A stretch of DNA of 64,000 bases from Conus ventricosus (lineage: Eukaryota; Mollusca; Gastropoda; Neogastropoda; Conidae): positions 1,407,571 through 1,471,570 of the forward strand of contig CM031603.1 of assembly GCA_018398815.1 (NCBI GenBank), read 5' to 3'. Made by a program: the position numbers and the translations under genes. Below the pieces are notes generated by a model. The model ran no database searches, was not told the DNA's origin, and worked only from the letters and a program-made list of their open reading frames with translations. This document shows positions 36,989 through 46,789 of the stretch, piece after piece; position 1 is the stretch's first letter; every line of letters starts with the position of its first letter.

Positions 36989-37076
36989 AGGTCTCTTTAT
37001 TTATCCTTCATGCTTCCGTTCCACGTTCTTTCTTTTGGGCTTCCATTTTAAACTTAAACATATTTTATGTAATTAA

Positions 37077-38024
37077 TTAAAGCGGAACTGTGTCTGGTGG
37101 GATTATCTGCAGTTCTTCTTTTACAAAAGATCTTTGAGGAGCTGGTTGTTTTGTTGTGTCAGTTTCTCGTAAATAATACACGGGCGGATTCATCTTTACA
37201 ATTCTTTTTATTTCGTATGGATCGACACTCCAAACTGGATCTGTTGCCCTGATGCGAGTGTCCCCCTCTGCTTCCCCGGGTAAATAAAGGTACCTTACTT
37301 TCAAACCAAATGGTAATAGTTTGCTGGTTGTACTGGAGTCTTCAGCAACATTTATTGTTTGTTTTTTGATTGCTTGTACTGGTTTTAACCCTTTAAATTC
37401 TTCATTATTCATTGCGCGCAAAACTGAGGGCAGTCTTCTAACCCATTCTGTGTTGCGAGAATTGTCAATCAGCTCTCTGTGATACTGGTAGGAGAAAAGT
37501 CTTTCAGCTAACTGTTTGTTAAAGTTTTCGACTAAAGCCTGTGATCTGTGAACTCCCGGAATGCCTCTTTTAATGGTAACTCTATGTTTTAACAATAATT
37601 GATTCACTTGACCTTTAAATTCTTTTCCATCATCGACTTGATCATGCGAGGATAAGTTAAAGGACCTCGTTGGTATATCATTGTATAGCAACAGCAACAG
37701 CAGAAGCACTCTTTTGTGTTAATTGTTCCGCATCTTTGTATCTTGAAGCTATGTCAATGACTGTGAGTGCGTACTTAAATCTTTTTCGTCTAATCGTTAT
37801 CAGAGGGTAAATATAGAAGGTCCATTGATGGGTGTCGTTTGGAGTTGTATTGACAAAGTGTGGTCTCTGTATTCGTCTAGGCGCGGGTAATAAATTTGCC
37901 AAATCGCTTGTTTAGATAACCATTCTTTTGCTGTTTGTTCACTGACACCAGCTGCTTCGCTTAGCTTTTTAATTGCTGTGATTCCCTTCCAATATCCTTT
38001 TGGTGAATAATAGATTTGTTTCAT
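37077..38024 (-). pseudogene. Maverick-type DDE integrase, two frame breaks
   Basis: The N-terminus (from 38024) is KQIYYSPKGYWKG followed by a helix-turn-helix-like AIKKLSEAAGVSEQTAKEWL. The middle frame (37902-37678) holds the first catalytic Asp in YALTVIDIASRY. The last frame (37709-37077) holds the second Asp in DQVDDGKEF and the Glu in SQALVENFNKQLAERL, with GVHRS before it. The C-terminal part (VRYLYLPGE, DPVWSVDPY, VYYLRET) is the small beta-rich tail usual for this family. All three D, D, E residues can be seen, but breaks near 37,870 and 37,695 split the gene. The family integrates element DNA. About 316 codons in total, near the usual length. Confidence 0.85.
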
Positions 38025-38190
38025 TTTTTATTCAGCTGATATTATGCGCAACAAAATACACGACTAAACGCAAAATACAAAATAAACGCGATTTCTTGCG
38101 TTTTTTGTTTTTCTGATGGATGATAAAAGTTGCTGAATTTTGGTGGGGGCAATGTCTCGATTGGTTTGCCCGTTACTAGATAATATTCTT

Positions 38191-38439
38191 TTATTGCTTG
38201 ATCAACATCTTTAAACGTGTAAGCTGCATGTCCTGTTTTTTCAGTGTGTTATTAATAAAATCTAACTGCTCAATTCTCTGCTTTTCATAGCGATCTTGTG
38301 CTGCAGCTAGTTGCTCCACAGCTTTGTTATGTCTTTTTCTCTCGTCGTCATCCCGTAGTTTACTAAATGCGTAATTACTTCCGCTAAAAGCAAGCGCATT
38401 CACCACAGCGCCACCTATCATCATTACGAGTGAAGCCAT
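38191..38439 (-). CDS. Small membrane-anchored coiled-coil protein (82 aa)
   Basis: An intact frame: a short hydrophobic N-terminus (residues about 2-24, MASLVMMIGGAVVNALAFSG, likely a membrane segment), then a charged stretch (KLRDDDERKRH) and a long heptad-like helix to the end (residues 30-80). It lies 167 bp upstream of the integrase on the same strand, so it may share its transcript. Its intact state beside broken neighbours may only reflect its short length. A structural or membrane role in the element is inference. Confidence 0.6.
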   Translation of the reverse strand: MASLVMMIGGAVVNALAFSGSNYAFSKLRDDDERKRHNKAVEQLAAAQDRYEKQRIEQLDFINNTLKKQDMQLTRLKMLIKQ

Positions 38440-38724
38440 TTTTTATAAATGTATTTTTTTACATATTTATATTCTCTGGAATTATTCCTTACTTAACTAG
38501 AAAATCTTTCGTAGCAAATGAAGCTGCAATATAGCAATCAGTTTTGCTGAATCTTCAAGTCTAGTTTGCCAAGATCTGCTGGTTTTATTTTTAACAGGCT
38601 TTTACCAAGCATTGAGTATCCTACACTTAGCCCTCCATAACGGCAGAATGGTATACAAGGTTGGCAATAGTTTTTTCGGTGCTCATTTTAAAAAATAAAA
38701 TAATTATAATTAATAAAAAAAAAC
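38440..38724. promoter_or_regulatory. Intergenic region between divergent small genes
   Basis: AT-rich 285-bp stretch between the leftward 82-aa gene and the rightward 65-codon frame. It holds several A/T runs (AAAAAATAAAATAATTATAA near 38687-38706), the most likely place for divergent promoters of the two gene sets. No specific motif is proven. Confidence 0.3.
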
Positions 38725-39271
38725 ATGAACAGCGATGATCTACTACAGCTACAGGGTGGCCTAAACCTTCCTGAACTTAAAAAAGAAGAAGTTGATGATC
38801 AAGCTATTATGCCAAAAGGAAAGGTTGTATTCTTTGGCAGCATGTGGGAAAACAAAACAGTTCCTCGGAATGAATTCAGCATAGAACAGGTTTTCAACAG
38901 ATGTCACCACAAGACATTATAAAGTATCAAAAACAGGTATAAGCGCAGCTGGGGTCGAGAATGGTGAAAGTGTGGGGCAAACGGTTCTTAGTTTGTACAC
39001 TAAACTAGTCAGTAGATTTGCTCCCATTGATTCTGAACAAGATCTTACGTATGATTTAACGCAAGATCCAGTTTTAACAAAGTCATTAGAGTCTCTAAGC
39101 TGTGATCTATATTACAGATTTGGAACATTGTTATCGCCATTAATCATGGGATTAATTACTTTTAATCATATAGATTTTATTTCCCTTCAAAATGAACGAG
39201 TCGGAAAATCAGCAGAATCAGGAAACATTGAATCAGAAAACACTGAATCAAGTCGAAAAAGTGACGAGTGA
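38725..39271 (+). pseudogene. Small element protein, one frame break
   Basis: Two frames follow each other: 38725-38922 (acidic N-terminus, then PKGKVVFFGSMWENKTVPRN) and a second frame that is open from about 38885 to 39271 (SLYTKLVSRFAP, DPVLTKSLESLSCDLYYRFG, then a hydrophobic LLSPLIMGLITF). The switch falls at the TTTTC run near 38890, a likely single indel. Together about 180 codons. Similar position and composition suggest an element structural protein. No family is recognised with certainty. Confidence 0.5.
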
Positions 39272-39659
39272 AAAGCTAAAGCATCCTGGACGCATTGCAG
39301 CAGGAAAAAAATTAGCAGAGTGGAACAAACAAAAAAAATTACAGTTACAATCACAAAATATAACTCATCATGAAAACATAACACCGCTAACGCCAACAGT
39401 TGATTCAATGCCAGCTCCAGAACAAGAGCAAGTTAATTCAAGGGCACCAAAGTCTTCATGGAATATTGAACTTAAAACAGTTGTCATTTTTGGTGCCATT
39501 GCTGCTGCTGGGGGCAGTTATTACGGTTATAAAATATATAAACAATGGCGACAAAAACAAAAGAAGTTAAAACAACCTGAACCATTAAATACAGAAGACA
39601 ACAGCCACGCCAGCGCCCCAATAACAAAAAATCATTTTGATCCATTTAAAATGCAATAA
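39192..39659 (+). CDS. Small single-pass membrane protein of the element (155 aa)
   Basis: An intact frame overlapping the previous gene by 80 bp. N-terminal half: Gln/Asn/Glu-rich, then a basic KHPGRIAAGKKLAEWNKQKK stretch (residues 30-49). One transmembrane segment at about residues 95-115 (VVIFGAIAAAGGSYYGYKIY) is followed by a basic, Lys/Gln-rich tail. There is no signal peptide; the likely topology is a C-terminal-anchored protein. The overlap with its neighbour is typical of compact viral gene layouts. Function unknown. Confidence 0.6.
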   Translation: MNESENQQNQETLNQKTLNQVEKVTSEKLKHPGRIAAGKKLAEWNKQKKLQLQSQNITHHENITPLTPTVDSMPAPEQEQVNSRAPKSSWNIELKTVVIFGAIAAAGGSYYGYKIYKQWRQKQKKLKQPEPLNTEDNSHASAPITKNHFDPFKMQ

Positions 39660-39698
39660 TATTTTAAGAACTTAAATTTAAATTTTTTTTGATAAAAC

Positions 39699-39956
39699 AT
39701 GGAGGATTATTATTTGTTTAAAAAAGATGAAGTCAATAAATAAAGACATGGAGTCTAAAAAGACATTTCCATAGACCAGAATTGTAATCAATGCGGTTGC
39801 TTAGGATGTAAGAACTTCATTAAAATCTATGCTAACCGATCTCACACCAAGGGCGTTTAAGCAAGACATCCTCAACGACAACGCGTTTTTGAGGCGTGTG
39901 TGTACTATATTAGACATTTACTATTTAAAGATAAAAACATAGATTGTATTTTTTGA
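39699..39956 (+). pseudogene. Possible Cys-rich small ORF remnant
   Basis: A short start frame (39699-39743) breaks. In another frame the next codons read DQNCNQCGCLGCKNFIK (about 39775-39825), a tight cluster of four cysteines that could bind a metal. After a second break a frame reads FEACVYYIRHLLFKDKNI to a stop near 39956. It follows the membrane-protein gene on the same strand. It may be a last small gene of the element, but this is tentative. Confidence 0.35.
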
Positions 39957-40195
39957 TAATTATAAGATAACTTGAATAAGAACTTGAGTAAAAACTTGAT
40001 TAAGAACTTTATTAAGAACTTGGGGTAACTTAATTAAGAACTTAATTAAAGAACTTGTAGTGACTTGATTAAAACTTAACTAAGAACTTAAGGCGACTTA
40101 AGGCAACTTAATCAAGACTTATTAAAAACTTGAGGAGACTTAATTAAGAACTTAATAAATAATTATAAGTTGAAGAGACTTGATTAAGAACTTAG
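39957..40195. repeat. AAGAACTT/TTAATTAAGAACTT repeat cluster
   Basis: About 15 irregular copies of (T)TAATTAAGAACTT-like words, with AACTTAAGGCGACTTAAGGC-type variants, in AT-rich sequence immediately right of the element's last ORF. TTAATTAA is self-complementary, so copies can pair in both orientations. It could be the element's terminal repeat region or an unrelated minisatellite. Confidence 0.75.
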
Positions 40196-40520
40196 AAACC
40201 TGCACTACACTACACTGCACAGCACTAACTACACTGCACTACACTACACTACACAGCACTGCACTACACTACACTGCACAGCACTACACTACACTGCACT
40301 ACACTACACTACACAGCACTGCACTACACTACACTACACAGCACTGCACTACACTACACTACACACCGCTGCTCAGCCCTCTCAACACGCTCTTCAGGTG
40401 GTTCACGCTGCACTACACTGCACTGCGCTGCACTGCACTACACAACCCTGCACTACACATCACTGCACTACACAACACTACACACACAGCACTACACTAC
40501 ACAGCACTACACTGCACTGG
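40196..40520. repeat. ACTACACTGC-type pentamer/decamer array
   Basis: Built of CACTA, CACTG and CAGCA words (for example CACTACACTGCACAGCACTA), with a short interruption at about 40370-40410. Open frames reading TTLHYTTLH and similar come from the 5-bp periodicity and are not coding. Confidence 0.93.
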
Positions 40521-41206
40521 ATCGCAGCGCCGTTCAGCTCAAGCTTTGCTAAACAAGACGACTGTTACACTGTAAAACACAGGCTGGTTTTATCTCGCTA
40601 CTGGCGCATGCCCAATGCACTTGAAGAGAGTGAGGTATGTAGAATTGTTTACAACGACACAGCTGGCATGGTCCCAGCAAGTCAGCTAAGCGAACCAAGT
40701 CAATGTCAGGCAGCCGCAAAGTGTGTCTGTGATGTCACTACAGCGTACTGCCGGCAGGCTGGTTTTATCTTGCTGGACTCAAGTACACTGTAATTAAGTA
40801 TCACGTGACGGTCTATTGACGGGTCTCTGCAGGTGTGTGGAAAATCCGGCCAGCTTTGCCTAGTGTTTGTCTTGTCATATGCTTGACGCGCGCTACTGTT
40901 TCGGGAGAGAGGTTATCGTCATGCGCGCGCTCGCGCCGAATGTCGGTATGTGCGGCGGTTGTTGTTTTCATTGCATTGTGTCCGGGTGTGGATTTTATGC
41001 CAGAAATATAACTTGGTTTAAAAAAACTTTAAAGAGCAGTTAAAGATGAAAATGATGTTTTTTGAAAACGATCAGGAAAACGCAGGATTAAGCAAAAATT
41101 AAAATCTGAACAGTTTAGTAAATTAGTATTAAAAACGGATAACCCTACACAGTATGTTTGTTTGTAGATAATCGTTATTTTTTGGTTATTGGGAAATCTT
41201 ACTGTC
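40521..41206. other. Unique sequence, nothing recognised
   Basis: Contains CAGGCTGGTTTTATCT(C/T)GCT twice (40580-40601 and 40757-40778), about 175 bp apart in direct orientation, and a GC-rich CGCGCGCTCGCGCC stretch at 40924-40938. No recognisable gene, RNA or element. Confidence 0.5.
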
Positions 41207-41295
41207 AGAGAACAGGAAAAGGCGGCTTTTAGGTCACTTTCGCCGAAACTGGTTGAGGGTGAAAGTGAGTTAAAAGCCGCCTTTTCCTGTTCTCT
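41207..41295. repeat. 89-nt perfect-stem hairpin
   Basis: The outer 24 bases (41207-41230, from AGAGAACAGG) are exactly complementary to 41272-41295. The pairing continues inward through TCACTTTC / GAAAGTGA with two small mismatches, leaving a loop of about 15 bases. Surrounding sequence does not share the pattern. It could be a small foldback element or a structured transcript. Confidence 0.85.
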
Positions 41296-42298
41296 CAGCT
41301 ACATAAAAACATTTTTAAGTTCCTTTTGTCGTTAAACAAGAGTAACATGCTGAGTTGTGCACTATCTAGGCATATCAGCATCTCACATGCAGATGACCTA
41401 CACATACCTGGTGATGGATTGACGTAGAAAAGAGATTAATTGACTGATAATGACGGCGTGGTGTTGTGTCCATATGTGACGGACAGCCTAACAGGATGAC
41501 AACTGTTGTAAAGTCATACAAACTGGGCACCATATATCCTACACTCACGTTCATCAGGTGAAAAAGTACACAGTACAATTTGTCCTGTAGACATGGGGCG
41601 CAAACTGAAGAATGTAAAAGCATAGTTCTGCCTTTTCTTTAGCAACAAATTTACCACCACCAGCAAGTACGGGTACCTCCCCAAAGGGTATGAAGTTTCA
41701 TTGTTTTACTTTTCTTTTCAATATTTGTTCAGTCAGTCCATCATATTTCTCACAGTTGATTTCCCTATAAATCGCTCAGGATCATGTTCGTCTCTAAACG
41801 CACATTTCTGTGAGCTGCTCAAGTGAGCTGAACTTCCGACGCACCACCGACTTCAAATCTATGAAAAATAAATACTCCCGTATTTGCACTTGTTTCGTCA
41901 CACCATCTGACCTATTTATTATTTTCACAGTCTACCATGACTCCAAGCCAAAGTTTTCTTGCAGGTCGCCAAGTTGCAAAATGTTTTGTTCCTCCAGTTA
42001 TGATGAACATCTTTCATTTGCCGTTTCAGCATCATATCTGGGCAGCACTTCATCTACACTCTTGGTTCATTTTAAGTGGGATATTTGAGTGTGCGTGGCA
42101 GCATGATTTTTTATGGTAGCCACAGGCACACCACCGGGTAATGGTGGTGGTGGTGAGGGCGGCGGAGGTGGCGGTGGTGGTGGTGGTGGTTTATGTCGTT
42201 CCCAGGTTTCCATGGACAATAGACGTCAAAGGAGGCCGTAAAAGTATTTGCTGATATGTAATTAAGTTTTATTGTCCCAGAAGAAAGTCTCCACTTGT
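41296..42298. other. Unique sequence with a GGT-rich stretch
   Basis: No gene is recognised. A 92-codon frame at 41810-42088 (Ser/Cys-rich) shows no known domain. At 42141-42190 there is a TGGTGG/GGCGGAGG-type run. The rest is ordinary AT-rich sequence. Confidence 0.45.
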
Positions 42299-42494
<196 letters not shown>

Positions 42495-42589
42495 TAGATA
42501 GATAGACAGGACAGATGGATATACTTGACAGGAAATAGTTACTAATTCTTTACGATAAATCATTGGACTCTTGTGGAACGGTTATGGCG

Positions 42590-43110
42590 AATACTGACAC
42601 TTATCGACAAATATTAGATATTGATCGATATTTACGCTGAAAGATGATTAATGATACGAAAGTGTCTTCAACGATGAACAATAATCAATATGATGATTGG
42701 AAACGGTAGACAATGATCAATGTGATGATAGTTGACGATAGACAATAATCAATGCGATGATAGTTAGCGGTAGACAGTGATCAATATTATTATAGTTAAC
42801 CTTAGACAATGATTAATATGATGTAGTTAACGACAGACGATGATCATTAGGATGATAGTTAATGGTAGACAGTAATCAATCTGACGATAATCAACGGTAG
42901 ACATAATCAATGTGATGATAGTTAACTGCAGACAATAATCATTATGATGATAGCTAACAATAGACAATAATCATTATGATTTATAGTAAACGACAGACAA
43001 TAATCAATATGTGATAGTTAACGATAGACAATGATCAATATGATAATAGTTAACGGTAGACAATAATCAATATGATGAAAGTTAATGGTAGTTAGTGGCT
43101 TAATCAATAT
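42590..43110. repeat. About 32-40 bp AT-rich minisatellite (GACAATAATCAATATGATGA)
   Basis: About 13 degenerate copies of (A)GACAATAATCAATATGATGATAGTTAACGGTA-type sequence. The GATAGTTAA part is best conserved. It ends near 43110; one further copy fragment (GATAGTTAATGGTAGTTAGTGGC) is at 43333. Confidence 0.9.
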
Positions 43111-43490
43111 GATGGGCAGTTAATGGTAAAAAAATAAAAATAAAATAAATAAAATAACAGTTTTCATTGTGGATTGTGCTGTGTTAAGGGAAGTATTGTT
43201 TTTGATCTCCTTTCTCTCTTGTCCTGTGTTTGTTGAAAAAGGCGCTTTCGCCGAAAATATCCAGAAGTTTTGTGGTGTCCTTTGTAAATAAAATAACGTC
43301 ACTTTACACTTGTTGTGTGTTGTTTGTTTGTTGATAGTTAATGGTAGTTAGTGGCTTTTGGCGAGGAGTTTACACGACTACAAGGGGAAAAAACGCATGT
43401 AAAGGAAGGTTCGGAAACAGACAGATTCATGAACAAGGAGAAAAACAAAGAAAAGAACGTCTTGAACGATTGAACGGTTAACAAGAAAGA
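43111..43490. other. Unique AT-rich sequence, nothing recognised
   Basis: Includes an A-rich AAAATAAAATAAATAAAATAA run (43133-43157) and GGCGCTTTCGCCGAAAATAT at 43240, which resembles the CTTTCGCCGAAA in the hairpin at 41237. No gene is seen. Confidence 0.4.
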
Positions 43491-43606
43491 CGGACCAGCC
43501 GCAGTGGCGAAGTGGTTAGCGTCGCGGGACTCCCAGCGCTGAGGTCGTGAGTTCGATTCCCATCAGAGCATGTGGGACTTTTCTGGCCTGACTGGCTCCT
43601 ACCCAG
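43491..43606 (+). mobile_element. tRNA-derived SINE
   Basis: The head carries an A-box-like TGGCGAAGTGG (43505-43515) and a B box GTTCGATTCC (43551-43560) at the spacing of a tRNA-derived RNA polymerase III promoter, followed by a body ending CTGACTGGCTCCTACC. It cannot fold as a normal tRNA gene in full, so it is a SINE and not a tRNA gene. The 3' end runs directly into a 43-bp tandem array. A second copy of the same family is at 54845-54972 on the other strand. Confidence 0.8.
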
Positions 43607-44082
43607 CAATGTGTTTGGTTTAAACAGTATTTCATGTCAATATTGTCACAATGTGTTTGGTTTTTAAACAGTATTCCATGTCAACATTGTCACAAATGTG
43701 TTTGGTTTAAACAGTATTCCATGTCACATTGTCACAAATGTGTTTGGTTTAACAGTATTCCATGTAAACATTGTCACACATGTGTTTGGTTTAAACAGTA
43801 TTTCATGTCAACATTGTCACAATGTGTTTGGTTTAACAGTATTTCATGTCAACATTGTCACAAATGTGTTTGGTTTAAACAGTATTTCATGACAACATTG
43901 TCACACATGTGTTTGGTTTAAACAGTATTTCATGTCAACATTGTAACACATGTGTTTGGTTTAAACAGTATTTCATGTCAACATTGTCACAAATGTGTTT
44001 GGTTTAAACAGTATTTCATGTCGACATTGTCACACATGTGTTTGGTTTAACAGTATTTCATGTCAACATTGTCACAAATGTT
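43607..44082. repeat. 43-bp minisatellite at the SINE 3' end
   Basis: Eleven copies of AATGTGTTTGGTTTAAACAG + TATTTCATGTCAACATTGTCACA. Copies differ by one or two bases or one-base gaps. The first unit begins inside the SINE tail (CAGCAATGTGTTTGG). It contains GTTTAAAC in most copies. Confidence 0.95.
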
Positions 44083-44470
44083 ACAGGAGTAAATGGGACA
44101 GGGCAACAAGAAATCCTTATATAAGGTCTGTCTTAAGAGTGAATGTACACAATGAATTTGCGACGGACGTCTGAACAGCAAAGCATTTTAGTATGCAATG
44201 TGAATTTTTAAACAGGAAAAACAAAAAAAAAACAAACAAACAACAAACCAAGTATAAATAAACATCAAACAGAACCGACAACAGGAGTGAAAAATAAATG
44301 ATGAAGAGGTAATAGAAAAGTACGTAAGTGTGACGAAAGTGGGGGGTATGCCAAGTTATACAGAAAAGAGGGCAACCAGTTTCTATGACTGAATATCGGC
44401 TCGCGGGACTGTCAGTTCATGAGTCTTGTCAATAACAGGTCAGGACGCAATTCTAAATGTTAACTAAGCT
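44083..44470. other. Unique sequence, nothing recognised
   Basis: AT-rich, with an A-run (44215-44260). No credible gene. It may include 3' untranslated sequence of the LINE remnant that follows on the minus strand. Confidence 0.4.
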
Positions 44471-45370
44471 CCATTAAGAATGCAGACTAGTGACGATGAG
44501 AAAGAGAAAGACACAATAACAGCAGGTCAACAAATCCACATATGTACGCCGATGTGACCACAGGGGCAGTTGAAAATAGTCTTAGGAATTTATGTTGCAA
44601 ATCAAAACGCTTTGTTAGAGAAATAAATTTTGTGAACAATTTCAAAATATGAATATTAGTTTCCATGTTGAAAGAACCATTGCCAAATAGCAAATTACGA
44701 ACAGAAATCAGTTCTCTAGGAAGGCTGTGGATGGTGTTTGTTTGATGTATAGTGTACAAAGGACAGTACAAGAGGAAGTGTTCGGCAGTTTATTGGTGAT
44801 AAGTACACGCACATGATGGATCGTTATGAATGTGGCGATTGTACAGGTCATAACTTAGTTCACTCATTGCAAGCTGAGTCGACAGTGAATTATTTGTTCC
44901 TTTCTATTTCCGTGGTAGTGGGAAGGTGGGACAAAAGTGTCTGCAGGGAAAGGTAGTGTTTGAGGTAGTGAGAGACTGGGTTTGTTGAATAGCAGTTGGA
45001 AGGGTATTCCAGATAGATACAGTTGAGGGAAAATGGATCTGTGGTATATATCTGTTGGTGTCGAGGGATGAGTCTATCCCAGGGTCTTCACAGGAGATAT
45101 GGATTGACTGCAGAAACCAAGGGTGGCATTAGGTCACAGAGATAGTTAGGGCAGTCATTGTGAATTATCTTATGGAACATTATTATTTTGTGTCTGCGAC
45201 AACGCTCCTTCAGAGTACAAAATCCTGACTCTTCCAACAGCTTTTTTATGACTAGTTCACTACAGCACCGTGATAATGCGCAGGGCGTCCAAGTGTAAAT
45301 TGTCTAAGATATTTAATTGATACTCCGCGCAATTATCCAGATGATATCAGCATAATCAAATATTCGGCAG
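44471..45370 (-). pseudogene. Non-LTR retrotransposon ORF2 C-terminal remnant (CR1/Jockey-like)
   Basis: Read on the minus strand, three frames give the typical region downstream of RT. They show FDYADIIW (about 45355), GFCTLKERCRRHKIIMFHKI (about 45235-45180), MPPLVSAVNPYLL (about 45130), DPFSLNCIYLEYPSNC (about 45030), and YDLYNRHIHNDPSCACTYHQ with TAEHFLLYCPLY (44850-44750), the terminal Cys/His motif. An open frame of 94 codons ends at 44487. Several indels and stops separate the pieces. There is no RT catalytic core here, so the element is 5'-truncated. The clade label is from motif style only. Confidence 0.75.
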
Positions 45371-45607
45371 GATAATGATTTTACATGGTTTCAAGAGCCC
45401 TCTGGTCAATTTATACTTCTTTTTTTTAATTACACAAGACATGGATAACATACTGAAACGAAAAAGAAAGGCTCCACTATTAAGTCTATACATGATCATA
45501 TGAACACTTACATAATCAATTGCCATTAAATCGTATACATTTGAAAAAAAAAGAAAAAAAAGTAAATAAGAACAAAAACTTTTCCAAGTCCCCCCCCAAA
45601 AATAGGG
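45371..45607. other. Unique AT-rich sequence
   Basis: No gene recognised. It includes short A-runs (45540-45562) and a C-run (45590-45597). It may be more of the decayed LINE. Confidence 0.35.
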
Positions 45608-45850
45608 TTTTATGAAATCGCGCGCGCACACACCACACCACCACACACCACAACCACACACACAACACCAACACAACACACCACCCCACACACAACACAC
45701 AAAAACCCAACACCACAGGAGAGGAGGAGAGAGAGAGGGGGGACAGAAGCACGACAGCGGGACAGCAGCAGGAGAGAGAGGGAGGAAGAGAGAGAGAGAG
45801 AGAGAGAGAGGGAGGGGAAGAGAGAGAGAGGGAGAGGAGAGAAGAAAATA
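45608..45850. repeat. CAC-rich and GA-rich simple sequence
   Basis: CACACCACACCACCACACACC-type low-complexity sequence (45625-45700) is followed by GA-rich sequence (45720-45845), GAGAGA with GG/AAG interruptions. Frames through it are low complexity. Confidence 0.9.
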
Positions 45851-46689
45851 AAAAAAAGATAAGGCATATTGACGTGAAAATAAAAAACAAAAACCCCAAA
45901 CCAGACAAAAAAAACAAAAAAAACATTATTTTTACTATGTTTCCCAAACCAAAGACAACCGCATTTGCGAAAGGGGCTTTCTTTTTGTTAACATGCCAGT
46001 TTTGGCTATGGTTGAAAAAGATGATTTTTTTATGTCACCCAACATTTTTAAAAAAAGATATAATCATTATTTCTTTTTAGAAAAAAAATTTCCCAAAATT
46101 GAAAAGTATGTATAATACAAAGATGTTCATGTACTGTAACTTCTCCGGATTAAATTGTTTTCTTAAAAAAAGGGGTCATGATTTCACCCAGAAAGAAATT
46201 GGGAATCCATGTTGACTAAGCTAAGGTTTTTTTATTTTTTATCGAAATGGATTTTGCACTAGTACGGTTTTAAGGTGGCCCCGCTTCTTCATTTTGAAAA
46301 ATATGTAAAGAACTTTGGCGGAGGAAATGAAGTAAAAATCTTTTGCCCCATGATTTTGTGAAAAACCCAACAAAAAAGTGGATTTTCCCCTTTTTTCTCT
46401 TGTTACATTGATTTTTTATTGTGGTTTTAGGTTTTCCCAAAAAGTTTGTCGATGTCACGCTGCCGAATAAAGGGAAAAGGTCCTCTTCGTTTTGCAAAAA
46501 AATGCATTTTAAAAATTTGTAACCCCCCCTTTTTTTAAGGGATAAATTTTTTGCAAAAATTTGGGATTATCCCTTTTTTGGGAAACCCTTTTAAATTTTG
46601 CTTCTTGTTTTTTTTTCTTGAAAACGCGTTCGTTTATCTTTATTTTTTTGGTTTTTTCTTTTTTTTACAGCATTTAGGTCCTTCTTCTT
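45851..46689. other. AT-rich sequence with abundant homopolymers, nothing recognised
   Basis: Runs of A, T, C and G of 4-9 bases occur about every ten bases (for example near 46495-46560), an unusual density. Two short frames exist without recognisable domains. The pattern is more like consensus error than a biological feature. Confidence 0.5.
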
Positions 46690-46789
46690 TGGAATGTTTT
46701 TATTTTTTTTTTCTTTCGGTAGGGACAGGATTTATATCAAGTGCTTTTATGCTCTCTTTGGCTTTACTGGACTGAACAATAATACCATG

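Larger units (their letters stand above)
34001..39956. mobile_element. Decayed Maverick/Polinton (adintovirus-like) element
   Basis: A family B DNA polymerase (+) and a retroviral-type integrase (-) within 4 kb, with several small ORFs, is the hallmark pairing of Maverick/Polinton elements and their adintovirus relatives. Order: polymerase (+), small ORF (-), integrase (-), membrane/coiled-coil protein (-), then small ORFs (+). No major or minor capsid, protease or FtsK-like ATPase is visible in the 6 kb. Terminal inverted repeats cannot be verified: the left end is in or near the 100-N gap and the right end is AT-rich. Codons are AT-rich compared with the surrounding arrays. Every large gene has frame breaks, so it is an old or poorly resolved copy. 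Confidence 0.85.

Noticed and set aside
40180..40793. 131-codon frames reading TTLHYTTLH and similar
   Set aside because: Frame-independent product of the CACTA/CACTG pentamer array.
43491..43570. Functional tRNA gene
   Set aside because: A and B boxes are present but the sequence does not extend to a proper acceptor stem, and a related copy with the same non-tRNA body exists at 54.9 kb, so it is a SINE.
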